Below are positions 1 through 7,371 of a DNA stretch of 56,247 nt, in pieces. The position numbers and the translations under genes are program-made. Below the pieces are notes generated by a model. It saw nothing but the letters and a program-made list of their open reading frames with translations, had not been told where the DNA came from and did no database searches. Each line of letters begins with the position of its first letter. The stretch's first letter is position 1. The stretch comes from Acidimicrobiales bacterium (GTDB lineage Bacteria > Actinomycetota > Acidimicrobiia > Acidimicrobiales > JAHEJN01), in NCBI GenBank assembly GCA_024638845.1, contig JAHEJN010000003.1:39988-96234 (forward strand), read 5' to 3'.

Positions 1-2
1 TC

Positions 3-173
3 GAAGCCGGCTCGGGACGGCTCCCTGCCGTCAAGATCCTGATGCTGCTCGACCGTGAGGTCGACGTGTGGCTGTCGGCTCAGGCCGGTGCCGATGCCCA
101 CCTCGTGAAGCCGCTCGACTCCATGAATTTGCGCCGTGCCGTGCTCGGGCTGCTCGCCGCCGAGCCCGTCTGA
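3..173 (+). CDS. Response regulator receiver domain, C-terminal end (partial)
   Basis: Only the last 56 residues are in the window; the start lies upstream. The reading frame contains a hydrophobic beta strand (KILMLL), then GADAHLVKPLD. This is the beta5/alpha5 part of a CheY-like receiver, with the conserved Lys-Pro near the phosphoacceptor pocket. It ends in a short helix and TGA at 171-173, so the receiver is the C-terminal domain of its protein, or the protein is a stand-alone receiver. The phosphorylated Asp is not visible here. The next feature is a tRNA about 55 bases on, so the gene is probably the end of its transcript. Confidence 0.75.
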   Translation, partial: EAGSGRLPAVKILMLLDREVDVWLSAQAGADAHLVKPLDSMNLRRAVLGLLAAEPV

Positions 174-229
174 TTCGCGTCGTTCGGGTGCGCCGATTGA
201 GCGCGCTCGGTAGCATTGCGGCGCGTACA

Positions 230-303
230 CGGGCAGTGGCGCAGCTTGGTAGCGCGCCTCGTTCGGGACGAGGAGGTCGTGGGTTCAAATCCCGCCTGCC
301 CGA
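230..303 (+). tRNA. tRNA-Pro (anticodon CGG)
   Basis: The cloverleaf folds fully. The 7-bp acceptor stem CGGGCAG pairs with CTGCCCG, the D-arm contains AGCTTGGTA, and the anticodon stem CCTCG/CGAGG carries loop TTCGGGA with anticodon CGG, which reads proline CCG. The T-arm has GGTTCAAAT. The discriminator base is A and CCA is not encoded, so the tail would be added after transcription. A TAGCAT hexamer at 211-216 is a plausible -10 element. Confidence 0.97.
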
Positions 304-338
304 CACGTTGGGTGGTGTTCGCCATCCGGCGGTGCCGC

Positions 339-692
339 TCAGCTGAGCAGCTCGACGATGCGCTCCTTGGGACGGCCGATGATGGCCTTGTCCCCGGTCA
401 CCACCACCGGGCGCTGCATGATCATCTTGTTGGCGAGGATGGTGGCCACCACCTGATCGGTGGAGGCCACATCGTCGTCGGTGAGCCCGAGCTTCTTGAA
501 CAGGCTGTCGCGGCGAACCAGGTCGGTGACGGGATCTTCGAGCTTGGCGATGATGTCACGCAGGGTGGCCTCGTCGGGCGGTTCCTTGCGGTAGATCACC
601 ACGTCGGCATCGACGCCGAGCTCCTCGGCAATGCGCACGGCATTGCTCGACGAATTTCAATGAGGGTTGTGGTAGATCGTCACCTTCGCCAT
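339..692 (-). CDS. arsC: Probable selenocysteine-containing arsenate reductase, ArsC family
   Basis: Read from ATG at 692 the frame gives a 117-residue ArsC protein interrupted only by TGA at codon 12 (659-657). The context is YHNPH-U-NSSSN, exactly where the family has its catalytic Cys (HNPxC). Glutaredoxin-linked ArsC enzymes reduce arsenate to arsenite using that Cys. His8, Arg60, Arg94 (QRP) and Arg107 (GRP) sit at the same residue numbers as in the R773 enzyme, and the length is normal. A stem-loop 17 nt after the TGA fits a bacterial SECIS (separate entry). A conventional call would start at GTG 638 and lose the catalytic loop. A TAGAAT box at 716-711 could be the -10 of a short-leader transcript. 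The alternative is a nonsense pseudogene, but the rest of the frame is perfectly kept and the TGA falls on the one residue where Sec makes sense. Function is inferred from the family; Sec insertion is inferred from position and hairpin. Confidence 0.85.
625..650 (-). promoter_or_regulatory. Candidate bacterial SECIS hairpin in arsC
   Basis: On the minus strand, 7-nt arms GCAATGC (646-640) and GCATTGC (634-628) pair perfectly around loop CGTGC (639-635). The stem extends by TCG (650-648) with CGA (627-625) past one bulged A (647). Seventeen nt separate the TGA from the loop, and the second loop base is G followed by U. These match the published bacterial SECIS rules (loop about 16-37 nt after UGA, G in the first two loop positions). 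The element lies inside the coding sequence, as bacterial SECIS elements do. Confidence 0.75.
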
Positions 693-817
693 GGCGATGA
701 ACGCTAGTCCATTCTACCCAAGGTGCAGAAGGGGCTCGGTGGCCTCCAGTACGCTTTCGTTGGAAGCACAGGGCGGAACTTCCGTCTCGTTCGAAGCGAA
801 CACCCCCTGGCACTCCC

Positions 818-3262
818 ATGGCTGACTCCTTGTCCGGTGGGCGGCTGCATCAGCTGAGTCGCCACCCTCTCCTCATCGATGCGGTTCGGGTCGCGTCACT
901 GGTCACCGTGTGTGATGCCGAGGTGATCGCCTTCGACGGTCATCGCGGGATCGTCGTGGGCGCGCTGACGCCGTCGATCCACCAGCCCCGCCCGCTGAGC
1001 GACGCAGAACGAGCTGTACGTGACGGCGCGCCCGCGTCGGTGATCGATCAGTATTCCGCGGTCGCCATTCGATGCGATGACGGCGAGACGGTCGGTTCCC
1101 TCACCGTGGCGGCCGCCGTCGACGAGTCGGCCATCGAGGTCATGTCGATCCTCAGCCGCCTGCTCGCACCCGCATGGAGCTCCCCGCTGTCCCCGGCACT
1201 CGTCGACGAGTCCGACCGGCCGCTCGCCATCCTCCACGGCATCCGCGATCTCGTGGTCGTGGTCGACGACCAGCTCGAGGTCACGTGGTGCAACCAGTCA
1301 CTCGGCGCGCAGCTCGGCTGGTCCGAAGCCGAGGTCGTCGGCACCGACGCAAGCTGGCTCGTGCATGCCGATGATCTGGCCGAGGCGTTGGACGCAATCG
1401 TGCGACTCCGGGCCGGCCACGAGCTCCACCAGATCGCGCTGCGGCTTCGTCATGCCCGAGGCGACTACGAGCGCGTGACCATCACCGGTATGGACTGGAG
1501 CGACGACCCGAGAATCGGTGGGCTGGTGCTGTCGATACGCGGCGACGACCGGAAGGCGGAGGTCGAACGCGAGCTGGAGACCAATCGGCGGCGTTCCGAT
1601 GCGATCGTGCGCGATCTTCGCGACGGCGTGGTGGCCACCGACGAAGCCGGAGCCATCCGCCTGATGAACACCACGGCGCGCGCCCTGTTCGGGATCGAGT
1701 CCCACGTGGCACTGGCCGAAATGACCCTCACCGACCTGCCCCTCCTCGACGCCGACGGCCGGCCGTTGCCCGAGCATGCACATCCGCTGCTTCCCGGCGC
1801 GATCACCGGTGCCGTCTCGTTCGACGGGTGCATCGAGAGCCCAACCGGCCTGCGGCACGTCGACCTCCGCGCCGAACACGTCGAGTCCGACGAGGACCAT
1901 CTCGGCATGGTGCTGGTGATCCACGACACGACCGACGCTCGTGAGGCCGACGCCCGACTCATCTCGCTGGCGTTGCAGGACCAGCTCACCGGGCTGGCCA
2001 ATCGCCGCCACCTTCGCGATCGCCTCGAGGCCCTGCGGTCGTCGCCCGGGCCAGGTCGCATAACGGCGTGCTTCATCGACCTCGACGGGTTCAAGTACGT
2101 GAACGACGTGCACGGTCACCGCGTCGGCGATGCGATCCTGTGTCTCGCGGGCGAGCGGCTCTCGTCGCAGTTGAGCTCCGTCGACTTCCTCGCCCGCCAG
2201 GGGGGCGACGAGTTCGTCGCCCTGATGTTCGACGACGGCGACACCGACCTCCGGCGCCGCGCCGAGGCCATGCGCGCAACGCTGGCCGATCCGTACGTGA
2301 TCGACGACGTACCTCATCACATGACCGCATCGATCGGGATCGCCTCGGCACTGCTGGCCGGTTTCGACCACGAGCTCCTGCTCCAACAGGCCGACATCGC
2401 GCTCTATGTCGCCAAGGCCAACGGCCGCGACCGCGTCGAGGTGTTCGACCAGGCGCTGGCGAATCGCACCGAGACCGAGCAGCGCCACCGCGAGATGATC
2501 CGCGATTGCCTCGAAGGGAACCGTCTCGAGATGCATCTGCAACCCATCGTCGACTCCGACACGGGTCGCTTCGTCGGAGCCGAGTCGTTGGCGCGCATTC
2601 GAGCCGACAACGGGCTGCTCGTCGGCCCGGGACCCATGATCGACTCGGTCGTCGGGACGTCGCTGATCATCGAGTTCGATCATCGGGCCTTCGAGCTCTC
2701 CTGCGGCGCAGCCCGCTGCCTGACAACCGTCTATCCCTCGCATGCCCTGTGGATCTCCTGCAACTTCTCCGGTACCACCCTGATGCAGCCCGATCTCGTC
2801 GATCGGGTCATGGAGGTCGTCCACCGCATCGGCGTCCGGCCCGAGCGCATCTGCATCGAGGTGCTCGAGTCCGACGTCTTCGACACGGCCGACGTGTCGA
2901 TCCGCGCGCTGCGACAGCTCTCGGTCATGGGATTCCGCATCGCGCTCGACGACTTCGGCACCGGCTACTCGTCTCTCTCCCATCTCCGAGACCTCCCGTT
3001 GTCGACCGTGAAGGTCGACCGCAGCTTCATCATCCGCCTGACCGGCGGTGGCCACGAGCTGGCCATCACCCAGGCGATGGTCAACCTGGCGGGCGCGCTC
3101 GGCTTCGGTGTGATCGCCGAAGGAGTGGAGACCGCCGAGCAACTGGCCGCGGCGCGAGCCATCGGCTTCCGGACCATCCAGGGCTGGTACTTCGGCCAGG
3201 CGGCGTCCCTCGACGAGTTCATCGAGATGCTGCGGGCCGATCTCGACGTGCCGATCGGCTAG
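818..3262 (+). CDS. PAS-PAS-GGDEF-EAL cyclic-di-GMP signalling protein
   Basis: This 814-residue cytoplasmic protein probably makes and/or degrades cyclic di-GMP. An N-terminal region of about 130 residues (GAF-like or unassigned) is followed by two PAS-like sensor domains (about 136-245 and 257-375). A diguanylate cyclase domain begins at DQLTGLANRR (388), with intact GGDEF at 462-466; the inhibitory RxxD site is replaced by SSVD. An EAL domain (about 560-805) follows, with DDFGTGYSSL and an EGVE loop kept. Its signature EAL is ESL at 589-591, so the metal-binding Glu remains but the motif is altered. No membrane segment is evident. Both activities look possible, and direction cannot be told from sequence. 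It ends 4 nt inside the convergent reductase gene. Confidence 0.93.
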   Translation: MADSLSGGRLHQLSRHPLLIDAVRVASLVTVCDAEVIAFDGHRGIVVGALTPSIHQPRPLSDAERAVRDGAPASVIDQYSAVAIRCDDGETVGSLTVAAAVDESAIEVMSILSRLLAPAWSSPLSPALVDESDRPLAILHGIRDLVVVVDDQLEVTWCNQSLGAQLGWSEAEVVGTDASWLVHADDLAEALDAIVRLRAGHELHQIALRLRHARGDYERVTITGMDWSDDPRIGGLVLSIRGDDRKAEVERELETNRRRSDAIVRDLRDGVVATDEAGAIRLMNTTARALFGIESHVALAEMTLTDLPLLDADGRPLPEHAHPLLPGAITGAVSFDGCIESPTGLRHVDLRAEHVESDEDHLGMVLVIHDTTDAREADARLISLALQDQLTGLANRRHLRDRLEALRSSPGPGRITACFIDLDGFKYVNDVHGHRVGDAILCLAGERLSSQLSSVDFLARQGGDEFVALMFDDGDTDLRRRAEAMRATLADPYVIDDVPHHMTASIGIASALLAGFDHELLLQQADIALYVAKANGRDRVEVFDQALANRTETEQRHREMIRDCLEGNRLEMHLQPIVDSDTGRFVGAESLARIRADNGLLVGPGPMIDSVVGTSLIIEFDHRAFELSCGAARCLTTVYPSHALWISCNFSGTTLMQPDLVDRVMEVVHRIGVRPERICIEVLESDVFDTADVSIRALRQLSVMGFRIALDDFGTGYSSLSHLRDLPLSTVKVDRSFIIRLTGGGHELAITQAMVNLAGALGFGVIAEGVETAEQLAAARAIGFRTIQGWYFGQAASLDEFIEMLRADLDVPIG

Positions 3263-3822
3263 TCGATGCGATAGGTGCTCTGCACCAAGCCCGAGGCGAA
3301 GGACTCCGTCGTCTCGTGGCGCAGCACGACGTCGGCGGGCAACGGCCCGAACAGCGGGATGCCGTCGCCGAGCAGCACCGGAACCCGTGTGATCACGAGA
3401 CGACCGACCAACCCGGCGGCGAGGAACTGCTGGATGGTGCGCCCGCCGTCGAGGTAGACGCGAGGACGACCCTGGTCGACCAAGCGGGCGGCAACGGCGG
3501 CGGGGTCGCCGGAGACCGCGGAGACAACGGCCGAGGGATCGGCCGGAAGCACCAGATCTCGGGTGGTCAGGACCGCCACGGGCTTGGTGCCGTACGGCCA
3601 CTCAGCGAAGCCGAGCACGGTGTCGTAGGTGGCGCGCCCCATGAGGAGGGAATCGACCGACGCCAGAAACGACGCGTAGCCGTAGTCGCCGTCGGATGGT
3701 GCGGCGGGGTCAGCCGGCTGTCCGTTGGCTCCGGGAAGCCAGTCGAGCGATCCGTCGCGCCGGGCGATGAACCCGTCGAGCGAGGCGGCGATGAACACGG
3801 ACCCCTCGAACGACGCGTGCAT
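3259..3822 (-). CDS. Dihydrofolate reductase-like protein, RibD C-terminal family
   Basis: This 187-residue protein matches the RibD C-terminal/DHFR-like family. It has the N-terminal strand FIAASLDGFIA followed by a glycine-rich turn, the central SLLMGRATYDTVLG segment typical of the NADPH-binding core, and YLDGGRTIQQFL near the C-terminus. Members are NADPH-dependent reductases, usually of unknown substrate; stand-alone copies are common in actinobacteria and are rarely true folate or riboflavin enzymes. It is convergent with the GGDEF-EAL gene (4-nt overlap) and starts 33 nt from the end of the SirB1-like gene on the same strand, so the two may be cotranscribed. Confidence 0.85.
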   Translation of the reverse strand: MHASFEGSVFIAASLDGFIARRDGSLDWLPGANGQPADPAAPSDGDYGYASFLASVDSLLMGRATYDTVLGFAEWPYGTKPVAVLTTRDLVLPADPSAVVSAVSGDPAAVAARLVDQGRPRVYLDGGRTIQQFLAAGLVGRLVITRVPVLLGDGIPLFGPLPADVVLRHETTESFASGLVQSTYRID

Positions 3823-3854
3823 TGGCCCACGCTACGGGCTGGGTCGAGGCGGCG

Positions 3855-4631
3855 TCAGTTCATTCGGGCGCGAAGGTCGGCGGCCCGGATGATCAGGCCG
3901 TCGGCCGCGTCTGCGTCGAGCCCCTGGGCCACCTGATCGAGCAACGATGCCGCCTCGTCGAAGGCAGCCGCGTGCGCCATGGCCTCGGCCAGCCCGACCA
4001 GCTCGTCGACGCCGACATCGGGACAGCGGCTGCGCCATCGGGCGGCCCACAGCAGATCGGCCCGTTGGTCGAGCCGGCGATAGGCGTTCACGAGATTCGC
4101 CACCATCCGCGCGATGATCAGTGCCGTCGGCGTGGGTTCGACGAACCGGGACTCGAACGCGAGCCGCCCGGCGGTGACGCGATCGAACAAGCGGCGCACA
4201 CCGTCGAGATCGAGCACCGCGCCGCCGTGGAAGGGGTCGACGAAGACATCCGGGAGCACGCGGTCGCGTACCAGGAAGTGGCCGGGCATGCCGACCCCGT
4301 CGAGGGGTGCCCCGACCCGGCGACCGACCTCGATCATCAACACCGACAACGAGATCGGCAGGCCGCGACGCCGATCGAGCACCGACGGCAACAGCGAATT
4401 GGCCGGGTCGTAGTAGTTGGCGCCATCACCGACGAAACCCAGATCGCGGAACAAGAGGCGGCGTACACCGTCGAGGGTCGGTTCACTGCACTGACCGGCC
4501 AGTTGTTCGAGCCGGGACAGCTCGTTCTCGATGTCGACGGTGGGGTCGGCACGGGCGGCAAGCAGGAGCGCGCCCTCGGCCAGTTCGGTGGTGTCGGGGT
4601 CGTTGACCAACTCGACGAAGCGCTCGTCCAC
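3855..4631 (-). CDS. SirB1-like transglutaminase-fold protein
   Basis: The 258-residue product carries the SirB1/transglutaminase-like core: YYDPANSLLPSVLDRRRGLPISLSVLMIEVGRR, then GMPGHFLVRDR and FVDPFHGG. A helical C-terminal half, perhaps tetratricopeptide-like, contains LVNAYRRLDQRADLLWAARW. The family is widespread; its biochemical role is not settled. GTG at 4631 is the first start in frame. Only 22 bp separate it from the divergent merB-like gene, so the two promoters must lie in, or close to, each other's first codons. Confidence 0.85.
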   Translation of the reverse strand: MDERFVELVNDPDTTELAEGALLLAARADPTVDIENELSRLEQLAGQCSEPTLDGVRRLLFRDLGFVGDGANYYDPANSLLPSVLDRRRGLPISLSVLMIEVGRRVGAPLDGVGMPGHFLVRDRVLPDVFVDPFHGGAVLDLDGVRRLFDRVTAGRLAFESRFVEPTPTALIIARMVANLVNAYRRLDQRADLLWAARWRSRCPDVGVDELVGLAEAMAHAAAFDEAASLLDQVAQGLDADAADGLIIRAADLRARMN

Positions 4632-4653
4632 GTGCTGACCCTAACGTGACGAC

Positions 4654-5301
4654 GTGGCCGATCTCACCCTGCGACACCGTATCTACTCGACGCTGGCCGG
4701 AACCGGTCGGGCCCCCTCCCTGCCCACGGTCGCCGGGTGGCTGCACGACACCACACCGGATCACCGCGTGGCCCGGCAGGCGCTCCGCGAGCTGCACGAT
4801 GCCCATCAGATCGTGCTCGAAGACAACGGTCGGTCCGAGTCGATCCGCATGGCGCTGCCGTTCTCGGCCATCCCCACCGATCATCGCGTCGAGGCGGCTG
4901 ACCGGTCGTGGTGGGCCAACTGTGCGTGGGACGCGCTGGCGATTCCGGCGGCGCTGGACATCGATGCTCGTATCGACGCCTGCTGGCTCGACGTCGATGC
5001 ACCGGTCGAGCTGGCGGTGGTCGACGGTCGCCTCACCGGTGGCGACGGCTTCCTGCATTTCACCGTGCCTGCTCGGCGTTGGTGGGACGACATCGTGGAA
5101 ACGTGAAGGACCATCCGGTTCCTCCGGTCGGAGGACGCAGCGCCTGCTGGTGGCGTCATCCCCTTGTCGTCGGCCTGGCCGCTCACCGTCGCCTGGTACG
5201 GCGATCGTCTCTCGCGCACCTGGGAACCTCGGTCGCGCGACCACCACCAGCAGCTCCTGGTGCAGGCCGACCTGACCGACGGGTTCTGGCGGCTCGGCTG
5301 A
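4654..5301 (+). CDS. merB: Probable selenocysteine-containing organomercurial lyase-like protein (MerB family)
   Basis: The frame opens at GTG 4654 and runs to TGA 5299-5301, broken only by TGA at 5104-5106 (codon 151), giving 215 residues. Residues 1-80 form the winged-helix-like N-terminal region. WWANCAWDAL supplies C90 and D93, equivalent to catalytic Cys96/Asp99 of MerB. After WWDDIVET comes the TGA, then RTIRFLRSED, and later AWYGDRLSRTWEPRSRD and LTDGFWRLG, the normal C-terminus of this actinobacterial family. In relatives the TGA site is Cys, aligning with MerB Cys159, the third catalytic residue. MerB cleaves carbon-mercury bonds; substrate is unproven for these distant homologs. A SECIS-like hairpin follows 19 nt after the TGA. 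An MFS transporter starts 6 nt downstream. Conventional annotation would truncate the protein at residue 150. Alternative: nonsense pseudogene, judged unlikely given the intact tail. Confidence 0.86.
5120..5135 (+). promoter_or_regulatory. Candidate bacterial SECIS hairpin in merB-like gene
   Basis: Arms TCCTCC (5120-5125) and GGAGGA (5130-5135) pair perfectly around the tetraloop GGTC (5126-5129). The loop begins after 19 nt from the in-frame TGA (5104-5106). A GGUC loop on a C-G closing pair is, from memory, the same apical sequence recognised by SelB in the E. coli fdhF and Moorella fdhA elements. The stem may extend by U-G and G-C below one bulged C (5136). Confidence 0.8.
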
Positions 5302-5307
5302 GCGCCC

Positions 5308-6570
5308 ATGCTCCTCGGTCGCCGTGGCGAACCCGGGGATCCGGTTAGCGTCGACTCCACGGACACCTCGTCAGACTGGCGTTTGCCGGTCACTCTGCTC
5401 GGCGTCATGACCATCGGGGCCTACGGGCTCGTGCTCTACGCGTTCGGGGCCTTCGTCGGACCGATCCGTGACGACACCGGCTGGTCGAGCACCACCGTGT
5501 CGTCAGCGTTCTCGGTCAGCGCCCTGCTGGGAGGACTGGGAGCCATCGCCACCGGACGGTTGCTCGACCGCATCGGCATCCGACCCGTGGCGGTCGGCTC
5601 TCTGATCGCCGGTGCGAGCCTCCTGTGGGTCGCGGCCTCGGCCACCGATCCGGTGTGGTTCGTGCTCGCATGGGGCGTCGGCGGGGGCGTCGTGAGCGCC
5701 GGGCTCTTCTACAACACCACGATGGCGGCGACCACCCGCCTCACGCCTCCCGCCGAGCGGCCGCAGGCCTTCAGCTGGCTCACCGTGTTGGGAGGCCTCG
5801 CCGCGCCGGCCACGTTTCCTCTCGCCGGTTGGATGGTCGAGGCCTGGGGTTGGCGCGACGCCGTTCGGGGCATGGTGGGTTTCCTCGTGGTGTGCTCGCT
5901 GCCGGCGATCGTGTTCGTGCGAGGCGGCTCGGCCCGCGACGCGCCGACCCATCCGACACGCGCCGACGAGCACCACGGGTTCGCTGATGTCGCCGCCGCA
6001 CTGCGCTCGCCGACAGTACGCCGATGGCTGGTCGCAGTGGCCGCCGCGATGATGTCGCTGGTGGCCATCCAGGTTCACCACGTTCCGGCCCTCGAGGCAT
6101 CGGGGCTCACGCTCGGTGCTGCGACCACCCTCGCCGGCATCCGCGGCCTGCTCTCGCTGCCCGGTCGAGCGGCCGGAGCGCCGCTCGTCTCCTACTGGGG
6201 CACGGTTCCCGCGCTGCGCCTCACGTACGTGATGATGGGCATCGGGACCGCCGCCCTCATCCCCGGCGGGTCCTTCGTCTGGGCCTTCGTCATCGTCACC
6301 GGCCTCGCCTTCGGCACGGTCGCGCCGCTCCAGGGCCTGTACGCAGCCGAGCTCTACGGCCCTCGCCGCATCGGCACCCTCATGGGCATGCAGCAGGTGG
6401 TGATGAGCCTGGCCACCGCCGCCGGGCCGTTCCTGCTCGGTATCACCGTCGACCTCACCGACGGCTACACGACGCTGCTGGTTCTCGCGATTGCGTTGAA
6501 CGTCGTGGCGCTCGCCGTGTTCCGCTCGCCGGCCTCAGCCCGGACGTCGGGTGTACCGTCGACGCCGTGA
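5308..6570 (+). CDS. Major facilitator superfamily transporter
   Basis: A 420-residue polytopic membrane protein with about 12 hydrophobic segments and the MFS loop-2/3 signature GRLLDRIGIRPV. The second half repeats the pattern with RGLLSLPGRAAGAPL. MFS carriers move small molecules by proton exchange; the substrate cannot be assigned. ATG 5308 lies 6 nt after the merB-like stop, so the pair is almost certainly one transcript and the carrier may export a product linked to that enzyme (inference). It ends in a GTGA overlap with the PIG-L gene, extending the likely operon to three genes. Confidence 0.9.
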   Translation: MLLGRRGEPGDPVSVDSTDTSSDWRLPVTLLGVMTIGAYGLVLYAFGAFVGPIRDDTGWSSTTVSSAFSVSALLGGLGAIATGRLLDRIGIRPVAVGSLIAGASLLWVAASATDPVWFVLAWGVGGGVVSAGLFYNTTMAATTRLTPPAERPQAFSWLTVLGGLAAPATFPLAGWMVEAWGWRDAVRGMVGFLVVCSLPAIVFVRGGSARDAPTHPTRADEHHGFADVAAALRSPTVRRWLVAVAAAMMSLVAIQVHHVPALEASGLTLGAATTLAGIRGLLSLPGRAAGAPLVSYWGTVPALRLTYVMMGIGTAALIPGGSFVWAFVIVTGLAFGTVAPLQGLYAAELYGPRRIGTLMGMQQVVMSLATAAGPFLLGITVDLTDGYTTLLVLAIALNVVALAVFRSPASARTSGVPSTP

Positions 6571-7289
6571 GCCTCGACCTACTGTCCGACGACTGGAATC
6601 GGGCCCTCGCGGTGGTCGCCCATCCCGACGATCTCGAGTACGGCGCCGCCAGTGCCATCGCCCGCTGGACCGATGCCGGCAAGGACATCCGGTACCTCAT
6701 GGTCACTCGCGGCGAGGCGGGAATCGCCGACCTCTCACCCGACGTCGTCGGGCCGGCGCGCTCGGAGGAGGAGATCGCCAGCGCGGCCGTGGTCGGCGTA
6801 TCGGTCGTCGAGTTCCTCGACCGCGCCGACGGACTGGTGGTCGCCGACCTCGACCTCCGTCGCGATCTTGCCCGAGCCATACGCCGCCACCGCCCCGAGA
6901 TGGTGCTGTCCATCAACCACCGCGACAGCTGGGGTGGGCCGAGCTGGAATCACGCCGACCACAGGGCGGTGGGTGTGGCGCTCCTCGATGCCATACGCGA
7001 CGCGGCGAACCGCTGGGTGTTCACCGAGCTGGTCGACGAGGGCCACGATCCGTGGACGGGCGTGGCGTTCGCTGCGTTCAGCGGTTCACCTCATCCCACC
7101 CATGCCGTCGACATCACCGGCTACCTCGAGCGCGGACGCGACTCGCTGCGCCGGCATCGCCTCTATCTCGACCACCTCGGCGGCGGCGACGATGACGACC
7201 CGACGGCCTTCCTCGTCGACCACGCCGAAGCCGCGGGCCCCGAGATCGGCGTGCGCCACGCGACCACCTTCGAGGTCGTCGCGTTCTGA
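6567..7289 (+). CDS. PIG-L family deacetylase
   Basis: This 240-residue zinc-dependent deacetylase of the LmbE/PIG-L family has AHPDD at 18-22 and a second metal-binding motif NHADH at 128-132. In actinobacteria the family includes MshB and Mca of mycothiol metabolism, but this sequence alone does not show which N-acetyl or amide substrate is used. GTG 6567 overlaps the MFS stop (GTGA), which fixes the start and indicates translational coupling. Confidence 0.88.
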   Translation: MSLDLLSDDWNRALAVVAHPDDLEYGAASAIARWTDAGKDIRYLMVTRGEAGIADLSPDVVGPARSEEEIASAAVVGVSVVEFLDRADGLVVADLDLRRDLARAIRRHRPEMVLSINHRDSWGGPSWNHADHRAVGVALLDAIRDAANRWVFTELVDEGHDPWTGVAFAAFSGSPHPTHAVDITGYLERGRDSLRRHRLYLDHLGGGDDDDPTAFLVDHAEAAGPEIGVRHATTFEVVAF

Positions 7290-7371
7290 CCGCCGCCGCC
7301 CCTGGTGGCCGCCGCCGACGCCAGCGTGCACAATGACCCACCGACGACCGTTCGACTCCACCGAGGAATCC

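Noticed and set aside
1298-3601. Long minus-strand open frame (767 codons) opposite the GGDEF-EAL gene
   Set aside because: It mirrors codon bias of the plus-strand gene; the product is His/Gly/Arg-rich without domains, a high-GC shadow.
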